The notes: generated by a model not told the origin, from the letters alone. Counted from the stretch's first letter, positions 1 to 5,328 are shown. The stretch is 8,613 nt of DNA from Rhodospirillales bacterium (GCA_028866335.1 JAGWIL010000062.1:1-8613); one strand, 5' to 3'. Program-made: numbers and translations.

Positions 1-149
1 GCTTGCGAGCGCGGGCTACAACATCAAGCACCCGCGCCATGAAGGCGGGGGCACTCGCCCCGTCCTTTGCGGCTGCTTCAAGGAAGGCGGCAATATCCTC
101 TTCTGTTTTGAGGCCGTCCGCAGCATCGTAGCGGCTAAAAACATCTTTG
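1..149. repeat. Terminal direct repeat, left copy (circular closure)
   Basis: Identical base for base to 8465-8613. A perfect 149-bp repeat at the two ends of a contig is the usual sign of a circular molecule assembled past its own start. The junction also restores an open reading frame, which supports closure. The unique length is then 8,464 bp. Confidence 0.95.
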
Positions 150-154
150 CTCAT
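1..154 (-). CDS. HigA-like antitoxin-type protein, N-terminal part (joins 8301-8464)
   Basis: This is the 5' part of a 105-aa gene that crosses the contig junction (154 down to 1, then 8464 down to 8301). The ATG at 154-152 is preceded on the minus strand by a purine-rich AGGGGAAGGGG stretch that can serve as ribosome binding site. Residues 8-49 (RYDAADGLKTEEDIAAFLEA, later VVARAR) follow the pattern of the N-terminal helices of small HigA/COG3636 addiction-module antidotes, which typically read DPAE.L.SEEDIAAYLEAAL followed by DIARAR. The start lies 37 bases after the stop of the 278-aa gene upstream, so the two are probably co-transcribed. The family match is from memory of consensus patterns; moderate confidence. 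Confidence 0.6.
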   Translation of the reverse strand, partial: MSKDVFSRYDAADGLKTEEDIAAFLEAAAKDGASAPAFMARVLDVVARARK

Positions 155-191
155 ATCCCGCCCCTTCCCCTGAGACGCCAGATATCGGGTT

Positions 192-1028
192 TTAGACCTT
201 GGGACCGGCATTCTGCACCCCATGCCGCCGCAATTCCAGATGGTTCAGCATGCGCTTGGCCACGGCATAGCGGCGGTCTGGGTGCGCTTGCCGATACTTC
301 CGCCAGCTCGTCGGATCGTCGATGGCCGGCCCCACCTCGACCAGCGCCCCCGCCACCACATCCCACACCGCGGGCGTGACCAGGCGGCGCACCAGCACCT
401 CCAGCGTCACCATCGGGCTCTTCGGATCATAGGGGCGCAACGGCCGAGTCTGCGTCTCCAGGCCAGCCTTGAACACCGCCACCGGCATGGGGGCCAGGCG
501 CACCTCGTACCAAAGCCCCTCGATCAAACGCAGCTCCCGGTCTGGCGCCAGCTCCACCCGTGTCGGGGCTTCCGGCGACCGGCGATGCTTTGCCCGGCGG
601 CGGGCCTTTTCCTCGGGCAGGCGGTCGGTGCGGCACAGCAGACCGGTCACCGGATCAACATAGAGCGGCTGATGCCAAAGACCGCTGCTAGAGCAGTTGC
701 GCCAGCCGCCAAGACCCCGGCGGGGTGTCACCGCCACATAGTCCTTCAGGTGGTCCCGGACATGCTGCTGCACCGTGTTGTCCACCCGGAGATTCTTGGC
801 GATTTCGGCATAAACTTTGTCCCAGGGACGGCCGACCTGGCGTTCCAGGTAGCGGCGCAGCGGCTGTAAATTTTCGTTCAGCCCCTTACCCCAGCCCCGC
901 AGCAAATGCGGCCGCCGCATCCCCTCGTGCTGGGGCAAATCTTCCATCACCCCCGCCCGGCCCTTGCGCCCGGAATGATCCCGATGCCGTGGGCGTTCAA
1001 CGATGATTTTGGCCATATCGTCACGCAT
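192..1028 (-). CDS. Conserved protein of unknown function (278 aa)
   Basis: The ATG at 1028 has GAGGAG seven bases upstream; a second in-frame ATG at 1016 would give MAKIIVERPRHRD and may be the real family start. I recognise the pattern but no function. The N-terminal part carries MEDLPQHEGMRRP (28-40), LNENLQPLRRYLERQVGRPW (50-69) and VYAEIAKNLRVD (72-83), followed by VQQHVRDHL (86-94). The C-terminus has KRMLNHLELRRHGVQNA (258-274), close to the KRQLNR.ELRRHGL ending I recall from widespread hypothetical proteins of bacterial genomes. The protein is Arg-rich and basic. There are no signal peptide, membrane segment or nucleotide-binding motifs, so a cytosolic, perhaps nucleic-acid- or ribosome-linked role is only a guess. 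The 105-aa antitoxin-like gene follows after 37 bases on the same strand. Confidence 0.8.
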   Translation of the reverse strand: MRDDMAKIIVERPRHRDHSGRKGRAGVMEDLPQHEGMRRPHLLRGWGKGLNENLQPLRRYLERQVGRPWDKVYAEIAKNLRVDNTVQQHVRDHLKDYVAVTPRRGLGGWRNCSSSGLWHQPLYVDPVTGLLCRTDRLPEEKARRRAKHRRSPEAPTRVELAPDRELRLIEGLWYEVRLAPMPVAVFKAGLETQTRPLRPYDPKSPMVTLEVLVRRLVTPAVWDVVAGALVEVGPAIDDPTSWRKYRQAHPDRRYAVAKRMLNHLELRRHGVQNAGPKV

Positions 1029-1418
1029 GGCTCAGCTCCTCAAAAACAGGACGGTAAGCCCACAAAACCCCGCGCAACCATCGGCTGGCGGGGGGACGGC
1101 AGAATAGCGATAGGGTGGGTAGTCTGCGTAAGTTCGGGCGTGGCGGTCATGCCTGATCGCGCATCCCGCCGTCAAGATTTTCATCCAGCCCGCACGTCCT
1201 CACCGGCGCGGCAGATCGGGCCGGGCATCAGCCCCAGCCGGGCCTCCGATTCCGCGTCTGTGTCCGTGCGCCCAGCCCCTTTTTCGGCACCGCCATAGGC
1301 ATGAGGCTACGCCCTCCGGCAAAGGCGCGTCAGCCGCGCCTCCAGAACCTTCACACGACCCGGCTGTGGATCGCTAAGGGCAACGCCCTTGGCTCGGACG
1401 AAAGCCCTGCCGGGGTTT
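1029..1418. other. No convincing gene; space between the 278-aa gene and oriT
   Basis: About 390 GC-rich bases. The plus-strand frame through 906-1298 is the complement of the 278-aa gene extended by chance. The minus-strand frames are Gly/Arg/Pro-rich and match nothing I know. One short hairpin is visible, AAGGGC-AAC-GCCCTT at 1376-1390. The segment must hold the promoter of the minus-strand 278-aa gene, but no clear -35/-10 pair could be chosen. It may be the decayed edge of a former mobilisation region, since oriT follows directly. Confidence 0.5.
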
Positions 1419-1490
1419 CGCCCGAAGGGCGGGCTTGACCCGCCCGCGCCTGCGTTTACGGATGTAAACGTATAAGTGCGCCCTTCGGGA
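1419..1490 (+). other. oriT of the RSF1010/R1162 (MobQ) type
   Basis: A perfect 7-bp inverted repeat CGTTTAC/GTAAACG (1453-1459 and 1464-1470, loop GGAT) is followed after two bases by TAAGTGCGCCCT at 1473-1484. In R1162/RSF1010-type origins of transfer, an inverted repeat of similar size lies just before the same TAAGTGCG-CCCT nick core, where the MobA relaxase cuts after the last G of the TGCG. Both sequence and arrangement match. Just upstream are two more hairpins, CGCCC-GAA-GGGCG (1419-1431) and GGGCGGG/CCCGCCC (1427-1433 and 1439-1445). No relaxase gene lies on this plasmid, so transfer would need a MobQ-family relaxase in trans. Confidence 0.72.
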
Positions 1491-1507
1491 TTGGGCCACT
1501 TTCGATT

Positions 1508-1813
1508 TTGCAAACTGTCAATTTTGTAGAGCCTGCCGGAGAACCCAAAATAGCCAACCAAAATCATCTCGATGGCGAGTATTTTGCCCTCGCGGATTTG
1601 CAAGCGCGGTGGATTTATACGCGCCAAGGTGTGCATAAATTGGCCCGCTCGAAAGGCTTTCCGGCCCCGGCTTTCACGGTCAGTTTGGGGCGAGTGCGGC
1701 TATGGTCGCGGCTCGATATCGAGGCGTTCGAGCGGTCTCACCCGGAGCTGTTCGATGAGGACCGCAAGCAGGCTAAAATCAAGCGGCATTACCTCGCCGC
1801 TATTTCAAAATAG
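1508..1813 (+). CDS. Small AlpA/MerR-like helix-turn-helix protein
   Basis: 101 aa from a TTG at 1508. No in-frame ATG and no clear ribosome binding site exist upstream, so the exact start is uncertain; the conserved part begins near residue 25. Residues 26-75 (FALADLQARWIYTRQGVHKLARSKGFPAP, then GRVRLWSRLDIEAFERSHPE) follow the plan of AlpA/excisionase-type winged-helix DNA-binding proteins: a helix-turn-helix that reads 'R.GVH.LA...FPAP', a short wing, then W...DIEAF. The tail (82-101) is basic. Such proteins act as transcriptional activators, excisionases or accessory DNA-bending proteins. Its position about 25 bases after the oriT nick core suggests, but does not show, a role in controlling or assisting at that site. 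The gene stands alone on the plus strand. Confidence 0.6.
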   Translation: MQTVNFVEPAGEPKIANQNHLDGEYFALADLQARWIYTRQGVHKLARSKGFPAPAFTVSLGRVRLWSRLDIEAFERSHPELFDEDRKQAKIKRHYLAAISK

Positions 1814-1879
1814 CCGGTCATTCACACGCCAACGGTGCGAAATTTTGCCGAAACATAGCCCCCGGAATCAGACCACAAA

Positions 1880-1921
1880 GGGGGGCTCTGCCCCCTCACC
1901 CCCGGGATATTTGGAAGAAGA
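1880..1921. repeat. Intergenic hairpin with CCCCCGGGATATTTGG tail
   Basis: A stem GGGGGC-TCT-GCCCCC at 1881-1895 is followed by CACCCCCGGGATATTTGGAA and then a purine run to 1921. I recall near-identical 'GGGGGCTCTGCCCCC ... CCCCCGGGATATTT' elements scattered between genes in Rhodobacteraceae genomes, where they look like terminator- or REP-like repeats. The recognition is from memory; the hairpin is directly visible. Confidence 0.55.
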
Positions 1922-2176
1922 AAACCGGCTGGTTGTGTCGCCTGGCCGGGCCAAAATTTCATGGCCATGGCGCTTAAAACAGGGGCGAATTTTCCGTTCC
2001 GCGCCGCTTTGACGGGTGCGGTCTGGCCACAAAGATTGACCTTCACGTGATGCCACCAGTCCGTGTCACCCACGCTCTTCCTGAGCAATCTGGCCGTGAC
2101 AAATCCCGGCATTATCCGAGGGCCTAAGACTCAACATCAGCCCCTAGTTCGACCCGCCCGGAGGGCGAGGGCGAAC

Positions 2177-2276
2177 CGCCGCGGAGCGGCGTGACGCCCC
2201 TCGTCCCGACGCCTACCGCGTGGCCTCGACGCGCAGTCCCGGTCAACTGGCACGCCGCAAAGCGGCGTGGGACCGG
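2177..2276. repeat. Pair of related GCCGC/GCGGC hairpins
   Basis: CGCCGC-GGA-GCGGCG at 2177-2191 and CACGCCGC-AAA-GCGGCGTG at 2251-2269 share the unit GCCGC-NN-AGCGGCGTG (14 of 16 bases). The second is enclosed by a further arm, CCGGTC (2239-2244) with GACCGG (2271-2276), giving a compound stem. No coding frame explains the symmetry. It could be a folded RNA, a protein site or part of a replication origin. Confidence 0.5.
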
Positions 2277-2363
2277 AGCCGCGCGCAGCCACGCGCAGGC
2301 TGTAAGCCGAGCATGGCGAGCACGGCGAGGACCTACCCAGTTGAGGGGGACGAGCATCGTGGC

Positions 2364-2402
2364 ATTCAAAACAAAACTAACACTTCACGCCCGAAGGGCG
2401 TG
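2364..2402 (-). terminator. Probable terminator of repA
   Basis: The stem CACGCCC-GAA-GGGCGTG occupies 2386-2402. Read on the minus strand it is followed by a T-rich stretch (AAGTGTTAGTTTTGTTTTG), as expected for an intrinsic terminator of the minus-strand repA gene, whose stop lies about 75 bases upstream. The plus-strand side has no T run, so the minus orientation is preferred. Confidence 0.55.
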
Positions 2403-2476
2403 CCCATTTGAATCACAGAGAAGGGATAAATTTTATCTGGTCATGAGAGAATAATGACTCTGGAGAGGTTTCTTGC

Positions 2477-3178
2477 TCAGGCTGAGATGCCGGAAAAACG
2501 GTCCGTTTGCCGCGCTGCCAGCGCCTGACCCATGCGCGCTAATGCCGCCGCCAAGGCATCGCCCGGATCGCTGCGCAGTGCTGTCAGCACCGCGCCCTGC
2601 GACAGCCCCATGGCTTGATCCTGCGCCGCCTGGGCGAGGGCGCCTTGCAGCGGCGGGTGCTCTCCCCAGGTGCCCGCTTCGGGCGCTACTGGCAGCTCGG
2701 GGACGGGCCGGTAGCCCTGCCATTGCCCTTCTGCCTGCACCGCATAAGCGTTGCGCTCCTGCGCCAGCACGAACCGCCCATCGCGCAGCTCGCCCACGCA
2801 GCGCCGCACCCAATTCAGAATGCCCAGCGCCTTCAGCCGCGCCAGTGCCCGGCCGACACTCGCCCGGCTGACGCCAGCCTTCTTGGCGATGCCCTCATAG
2901 GACGGGTCGAGCTGGCCGGTCTTATGGTTCAGGAAATCGAAGATCAGGCTGTGCAGCACCAGCAGCCCGATTCGGCCCACCTTACCGCCATGGCGGCCCG
3001 GCGCCCGTGTCGCGCGGTCCCACTCGCGCGCCCGGTGCCACAGCCGCACCGCCGCCTTCTTCGGCAGGGGCATGAACCGCACCTCGGCCCGCACGCTGCC
3101 CTTCCACACCGGAAAAATGCAGGCGCCCTGCCCTGCTCCAAGCCGAAGCTCAGGACGTTTCCCTTTGACCTCAATCAT
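2477..3178 (-). CDS. repA: Plasmid replication initiator, RepA-type winged-helix protein
   Basis: 233 aa. The ATG at 3178 is preceded by AAGGGG five bases away; an internal ATG at 3073 (MPLPKKAAVRLWHRA) is a possible second start. Residues 37-89 (LPKKAAVRLWHRAREWDRAT ... VLHSLIFDFLNHKTGQLDPS) and the winged helix at about 92-126 (YEGIAKKAGVSRASVGRALA, then LKALGILNWVRR) are the core I associate with RepA-like initiators of small alphaproteobacterial plasmids. NAYAV (143-147) follows. The C-terminal third is Ala/Gln-rich, with DPGDALAAALARMGQAL (204-220), common at the ends of that group. It should bind the origin DNA and recruit the host replication machinery. It is the only initiator candidate on the molecule, and its long structured leader fits copy-number control. 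A plain HTH regulator is the alternative. Confidence 0.75.
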   Translation of the reverse strand: MIEVKGKRPELRLGAGQGACIFPVWKGSVRAEVRFMPLPKKAAVRLWHRAREWDRATRAPGRHGGKVGRIGLLVLHSLIFDFLNHKTGQLDPSYEGIAKKAGVSRASVGRALARLKALGILNWVRRCVGELRDGRFVLAQERNAYAVQAEGQWQGYRPVPELPVAPEAGTWGEHPPLQGALAQAAQDQAMGLSQGAVLTALRSDPGDALAAALARMGQALAARQTDRFSGISA

Positions 3179-3660
3179 CTAAACCCCTTCGAGCCGCCAA
3201 CGCAGCCCGCCGGGCAAGCCGGAATTCAGCACGAGCAAACCCGTGGCAAGAATCCACTTGCAAAAAGCGGTGAAGTGGGGGAAACAGAGACGCCAGTCAG
3301 TGTTTCCGGTAACGCCTATTTTCCAGATAGAACGTTGCCTTTACTTCAAACCGATATGCAGGCCCGCCCTTCCGGCGGGTTTTGCTATTTTAGAGCTCTT
3401 CTCTCCAAATGGTTGTCACAACACGACCCACGCGAATCGCGGACCGTGCAGATAAGCCTGCACGATCCGGGCATCCTTCGCAACTATAAGATTTCATTGG
3501 GTTTTTTGTGCAAGTCGTCAAAGTTACACGGCCAAAAAATTCAGCAAGGCCAAATGCTTATCGTCTTGTCCCTGGCAACCTATTCGGTGCGAGACACCAG
3601 CTTGGCCGCTTTTTCGCGAGTAACCGAAGCGTGGCGGTCCGTTCAATTTTCTAGATGACT
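3179..3660. promoter_or_regulatory. repA leader and likely replication origin region
   Basis: About 480 bases between repA (minus) and the toxin-antitoxin operon (plus) without a credible gene. It holds inverted repeats CCACTT/AAGTGG (3254-3259, 3273-3278), GGAAACA/TGTTTCC (3280-3286, 3301-3307), a plus-strand terminator (3363-3383), and CGTGCAG/CTGCACG (3445-3451, 3458-3464), which extends to 11-bp arms with one mismatch. An AT-rich part at 3480-3560 holds two GGCCAAA copies 18 bases apart (3530, 3548). This is the best candidate for oriV and repA copy control, but no clear iteron series or DnaA box was found. Confidence 0.45.
3363..3384 (+). terminator. Plus-strand intrinsic terminator inside the repA leader
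   Basis: The stem CCCGCC (3363-3368) and GGCGGG (3374-3379) with loop CTTCC is followed by TTTTGCTATTTT. The T run lies only on the plus-strand side. No plus-strand gene exists upstream in this region, so it would end a non-coding transcript running opposite to the repA mRNA leader. Confidence 0.6.
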
Positions 3661-3662
3661 TT

Positions 3663-3710
3663 TTGACCAGCTAATCGTATGATACAGAACATACGTAGTA
3701 TGAGGACTCT
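3663..3710 (+). promoter_or_regulatory. Promoter and operator of the toxin-antitoxin operon
   Basis: A TTGACC (3663-3668) and a TATGAT (3678-3683) lie upstream of the antitoxin, but they are only 9 bases apart, so they cannot be one promoter pair. Overlapping them is a run of related half-sites: CGTATG (3676-3681), CATACG (3690-3695) and GTATG (3698-3702), forming the palindrome CATAC-GTA-GTATG (3690-3702). Phd/YefM antitoxins repress their own promoters by binding such palindromes, so this is the expected operator. A GAGGA at 3702-3706, ten bases before the ATG, is the likely ribosome binding site. Confidence 0.6.
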
Positions 3711-3716
3711 ATCGGA

Positions 3717-3983
3717 ATGTTGACCGTATCCGCCGTTGAGTTCCAACGGAATTTTGGCCGCTATCAGGACGAGGCGTTGAAACAACCCCTGTCGATCACG
3801 CGCAATGGTCGTGACCGGCTGGTGGTCTTGTCTGTGGAAGAATATCAACGTCTCAAACGCCGCGAACGGATTGTGTTCAAAACTGAAGACCTCAGCGAGG
3901 CTGAAATTCAGGCCATCACCCAAGGCGGCATGGACGCACGGCACGACCACCTGAATGCCGAACTTGATCAGGACATCGCGTGA
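3717..3983 (+). CDS. Phd/YefM-type antitoxin
   Basis: 88 aa, a normal length for the family. Residues 1-48 (MLTVSAVEFQRNFGRYQDEA, then PLSITRNGRDRLVVLSVEEY) show the classic Phd/YefM N-terminal DNA-binding and dimerisation domain: 'S..EF..NF..Y...A....+.IT+.GR..+V++S..EY..L'. The acidic C-terminal part (52-88, FKTEDLSEAEIQAITQGGMD onward) is the expected unstructured toxin-binding tail. It should neutralise the toxin encoded next door and, with or without it, repress the operon through the palindrome just upstream. Its TGA overlaps the GTG start of the toxin by four bases, which implies translational coupling. Phd/YefM proteins usually pair with Doc or RelE/YoeB toxins; here the partner looks PemK-like, an unusual pairing. 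Confidence 0.9.
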   Translation: MLTVSAVEFQRNFGRYQDEALKQPLSITRNGRDRLVVLSVEEYQRLKRRERIVFKTEDLSEAEIQAITQGGMDARHDHLNAELDQDIA

Positions 3984-4408
3984 CGCTTCCAACACCTGAA
4001 CGCGGCCTGATTATCTCCTATGCTTATCTCTGGCACTCCGAATACGAACAAGGACGGGACGAGGGCGTCAAAGATCGGCCCTGCGTCATTATCGTTGCCA
4101 TAGAGGACGACAATGGCAACCCAATGGTGACGGTCGCACCGATTACCCATTCCATGCCCGCCACCCCAGAAGCTGCGGTTGAAATTCCAGCGGCAACCAA
4201 ACTGCGTCTTGGCCTGGACGATGCTCGTTCATGGGTTGTTGTCAGCGAAGGAAACCGCTTTGCCTGGCCGGGACCGGATATTCGCCCTATCGCTCCTGGG
4301 CAGTTTGACTATGGGTTTTTGCCCCCTGCCCTGTTCCAGAAGGTCCAGACACAATTTGTCGCGTTTTTTAGGGCGCGCCGATTGCCCATAGTTCCGCGCA
4401 CTGAATAA
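3980..4408 (+). CDS. PemK/MazF-type toxin (plasmid growth inhibitor)
   Basis: 142 aa, starting at a GTG that overlaps the antitoxin stop (GTGA). The N-terminal part has RGLIISYAYLW (8-18) and EYEQGRDEGVKDRPCVIIVA (21-40), and then VTVAPITH (50-57). These match the PemK/MazF SH3-like barrel plan, in which an early strand is followed by '.G..+.RP..V+...' and then 'V.V.PIT'. Later conserved stretches are LRLGLDDARSWVVVSEGNRF (75-94) and WPGPDIRP (96-103). This longer subgroup occurs, as I recall, on alphaproteobacterial plasmids and chromosomes. The family cleaves mRNA; catalytic residues were not assigned here. Its expected role is killing or stasis of plasmid-free daughter cells. No strong terminator follows. 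Confidence 0.82.
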   Translation: MTLPTPERGLIISYAYLWHSEYEQGRDEGVKDRPCVIIVAIEDDNGNPMVTVAPITHSMPATPEAAVEIPAATKLRLGLDDARSWVVVSEGNRFAWPGPDIRPIAPGQFDYGFLPPALFQKVQTQFVAFFRARRLPIVPRTE

Positions 4409-4524
4409 AAGCTCGGGTGTCACGGTGCTCGGGCGCGTCGGGGCGTTCTGACCCTATCGGGGCGAAGGGCGCCTGCCGATCATCAACCGCCTCCGGCGGC
4501 TCGAATAAAGGGCACTTTCTAAAT

Positions 4525-4656
4525 ATTGCCAGCAATTAGGCAATATTTATTGCTGGCAATATAAATGAACTAGTGAATCTCCTTGAGTTTCTGTACGTTG
4601 CCAGCAATACAGCAACTAAAATTGCTGGCAACTTGGCAACACGGCAATGAGGCAAC
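4525..4656 (+). promoter_or_regulatory. Partition operator/centromere array, 8-bp-phased half-sites
   Basis: Four 12-bp dyads of (A/G)TTGC(C/T) joined to (A/G)GCAA(C/T) lie at 4525-4536, 4549-4560, 4597-4608 and 4621-4632. Extra direct half-sites GGCAA(T/C) or AGCAAC follow at 4539, 4611, 4635, 4643 and 4651. Every half-site falls on one 8-bp register; the dyads are 24, 48 and 24 bases apart. The last three sit directly on the ribosome binding site of parA (GAGG, 4649-4652) and end at its ATG. Ribbon-helix-helix partition proteins bind such short tandem sites cooperatively, so this should be the autoregulatory operator and perhaps also the centromere. A possible -10 (TATAAA, 4560-4565) is embedded. 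Confidence 0.75.
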
Positions 4657-5277
4657 ATGAAAACAGTAGCGATTTTGAGCCAAAAGGGCGGCTCAGGCAA
4701 AACCACCTTGTCCTTGCACTTGGCTGTTGCAGCTCACCAAGCAGGGCATGTTGCCGTCGTGATAGACCTCGATCCCCAGGCCAGTGCTGCGGGGTGGAAA
4801 GATAGCCGCAAGGATGAAATACCCGTTGTGATATCCGTCCCGGCCTCTCGGCTTCCGCAGGCGATCCAGGCGGCCGAGGGCGGCGGCGCAGATATAGCGT
4901 TCCTCGACACCGCGCCCCATTCGGGAGAGGTCGCTCTTGCCGCAGCCGAAGCAGCTGACCTGATTCTGATTCCGTGTAGACCAGGTATTCTTGATCTACG
5001 TGCTATAGGAACAACGGCACGTATCGTGAAATTGGCCGGCAAATCAGCCTATGTGGTTCTCAATACCGTGCCAGCACGTGCACCGAACATTTTGGCCGAT
5101 GCGCGGGCGGCCGTAGCAGTGCATGGGCTTAATGTGGCGCCGATCGCTTTGCAGCAACGCGCCGCCTACGCTCACTCGTTGACAGCAGGGCTGACTGCCC
5201 AGGAATACGAAAAAGACAGCAAGGCTGGTGACGAGATAACTTCGCTTTACACCTGGCTTCGGAGTGTGATTGTTTGA
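4657..5277 (+). CDS. parA: ParA-family partition ATPase (ParF-like)
   Basis: 206 aa, the short form without an N-terminal HTH, the same size class as ParF of plasmid TP228. The deviant Walker A is KGGSGKTT (10-17) with signature Lys10 and catalytic Lys15. Walker A' is VVIDLDPQASA (34-44) with Asp37. Walker B is IAFLDTAPHSG (80-90) with Asp84. The ATPase cycles on and off the nucleoid and pulls plasmid copies bound by its partner to opposite cell halves. The missing HTH means it should not bind the operator itself; that job falls to the ribbon-helix-helix protein encoded 84 bases downstream. The start at 4657 has GAGG four bases upstream, inside the half-site array, so repressor binding there would cover both promoter-proximal DNA and the translation start. 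Confidence 0.95.
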   Translation: MKTVAILSQKGGSGKTTLSLHLAVAAHQAGHVAVVIDLDPQASAAGWKDSRKDEIPVVISVPASRLPQAIQAAEGGGADIAFLDTAPHSGEVALAAAEAADLILIPCRPGILDLRAIGTTARIVKLAGKSAYVVLNTVPARAPNILADARAAVAVHGLNVAPIALQQRAAYAHSLTAGLTAQEYEKDSKAGDEITSLYTWLRSVIV

Positions 5278-5328
5278 GTGCCAAATTGCTGCATTGCCAG
5301 CAATACGGCAATCCGGCATTCTGGCAAT
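5277..5328 (+). promoter_or_regulatory. Second 8-bp-phased half-site array between parA and the parG-like gene
   Basis: Starting at the parA stop, half-sites in one orientation lie at 5277 (AGTGCC, one mismatch), 5285 (ATTGCT) and 5293 (ATTGCC). They switch at 5298/5299 to the opposite orientation at 5299 (AGCAAT), 5307 (GGCAAT), 5315 (GGCATT) and 5323 (GGCAAT). All are spaced exactly 8 bases within each arm. The result is a 52-bp, nearly symmetrical array of seven sites, the most compact and regular in the window, and a strong candidate for the centromere (parS/parH) or an internal operator. Confidence 0.72.

Larger units (their letters stand above)
1814..2476. other. 663-base gene-free stretch with several GC hairpins
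   Basis: The frames here on both strands are Arg/Ala/Pro-rich, lack ribosome binding sites and resemble no known protein. The stretch holds a G-rich hairpin with a CCCCCGGGATATTTGG tail (1880-1921) and a cluster of short, very stable hairpins between 2177 and 2402. An AT-rich palindrome, GATAAA/TTTATC, lies around 2427-2439 close to the repA 3' end. One of the hairpins fits a repA terminator. I see no iterons or rolling-circle origin, though part of this stretch could contribute to oriV. Confidence 0.5.

Noticed and set aside
222..869. 215-aa plus-strand frame
   Set aside because: Antisense to the 278-aa gene, His/Arg/Pro-rich, no family pattern; the minus-strand gene has the good SD and conserved motifs.
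906..1298. 130-aa plus-strand frame
   Set aside because: Starts within the complement of the 278-aa gene and continues through non-coding GC-rich DNA; composition and lack of motifs suggest chance.
1307..1636. 109-aa minus-strand frame across oriT
   Set aside because: It covers the oriT inverted repeat and nick core and the start of the AlpA-like gene; its tail (KVLEARLTRL) recalled small mob proteins but too weakly to support a mobC or traD remnant.
2124..2454. Overlapping 81-87 aa frames on both strands
   Set aside because: Arg/Ala/Pro-rich translations of hairpin DNA, no SD, no family resemblance.
2615..3658. 347-aa plus-strand frame, the longest in the window
   Set aside because: It is the complement of repA over its first half, is rich in Arg, Pro, His and Leu, has no ribosome binding site and no recognisable domain; a typical shadow of a GC-rich gene that runs on through the leader by chance.
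4525..5328. CRISPR-like reading of the repeated ATTGCCAGCAAT units
   Set aside because: Units are 6-12 bp in both orientations with 2-bp gaps and a fixed 8-bp phase, next to a partition operon; there are no spacers and no cas genes.
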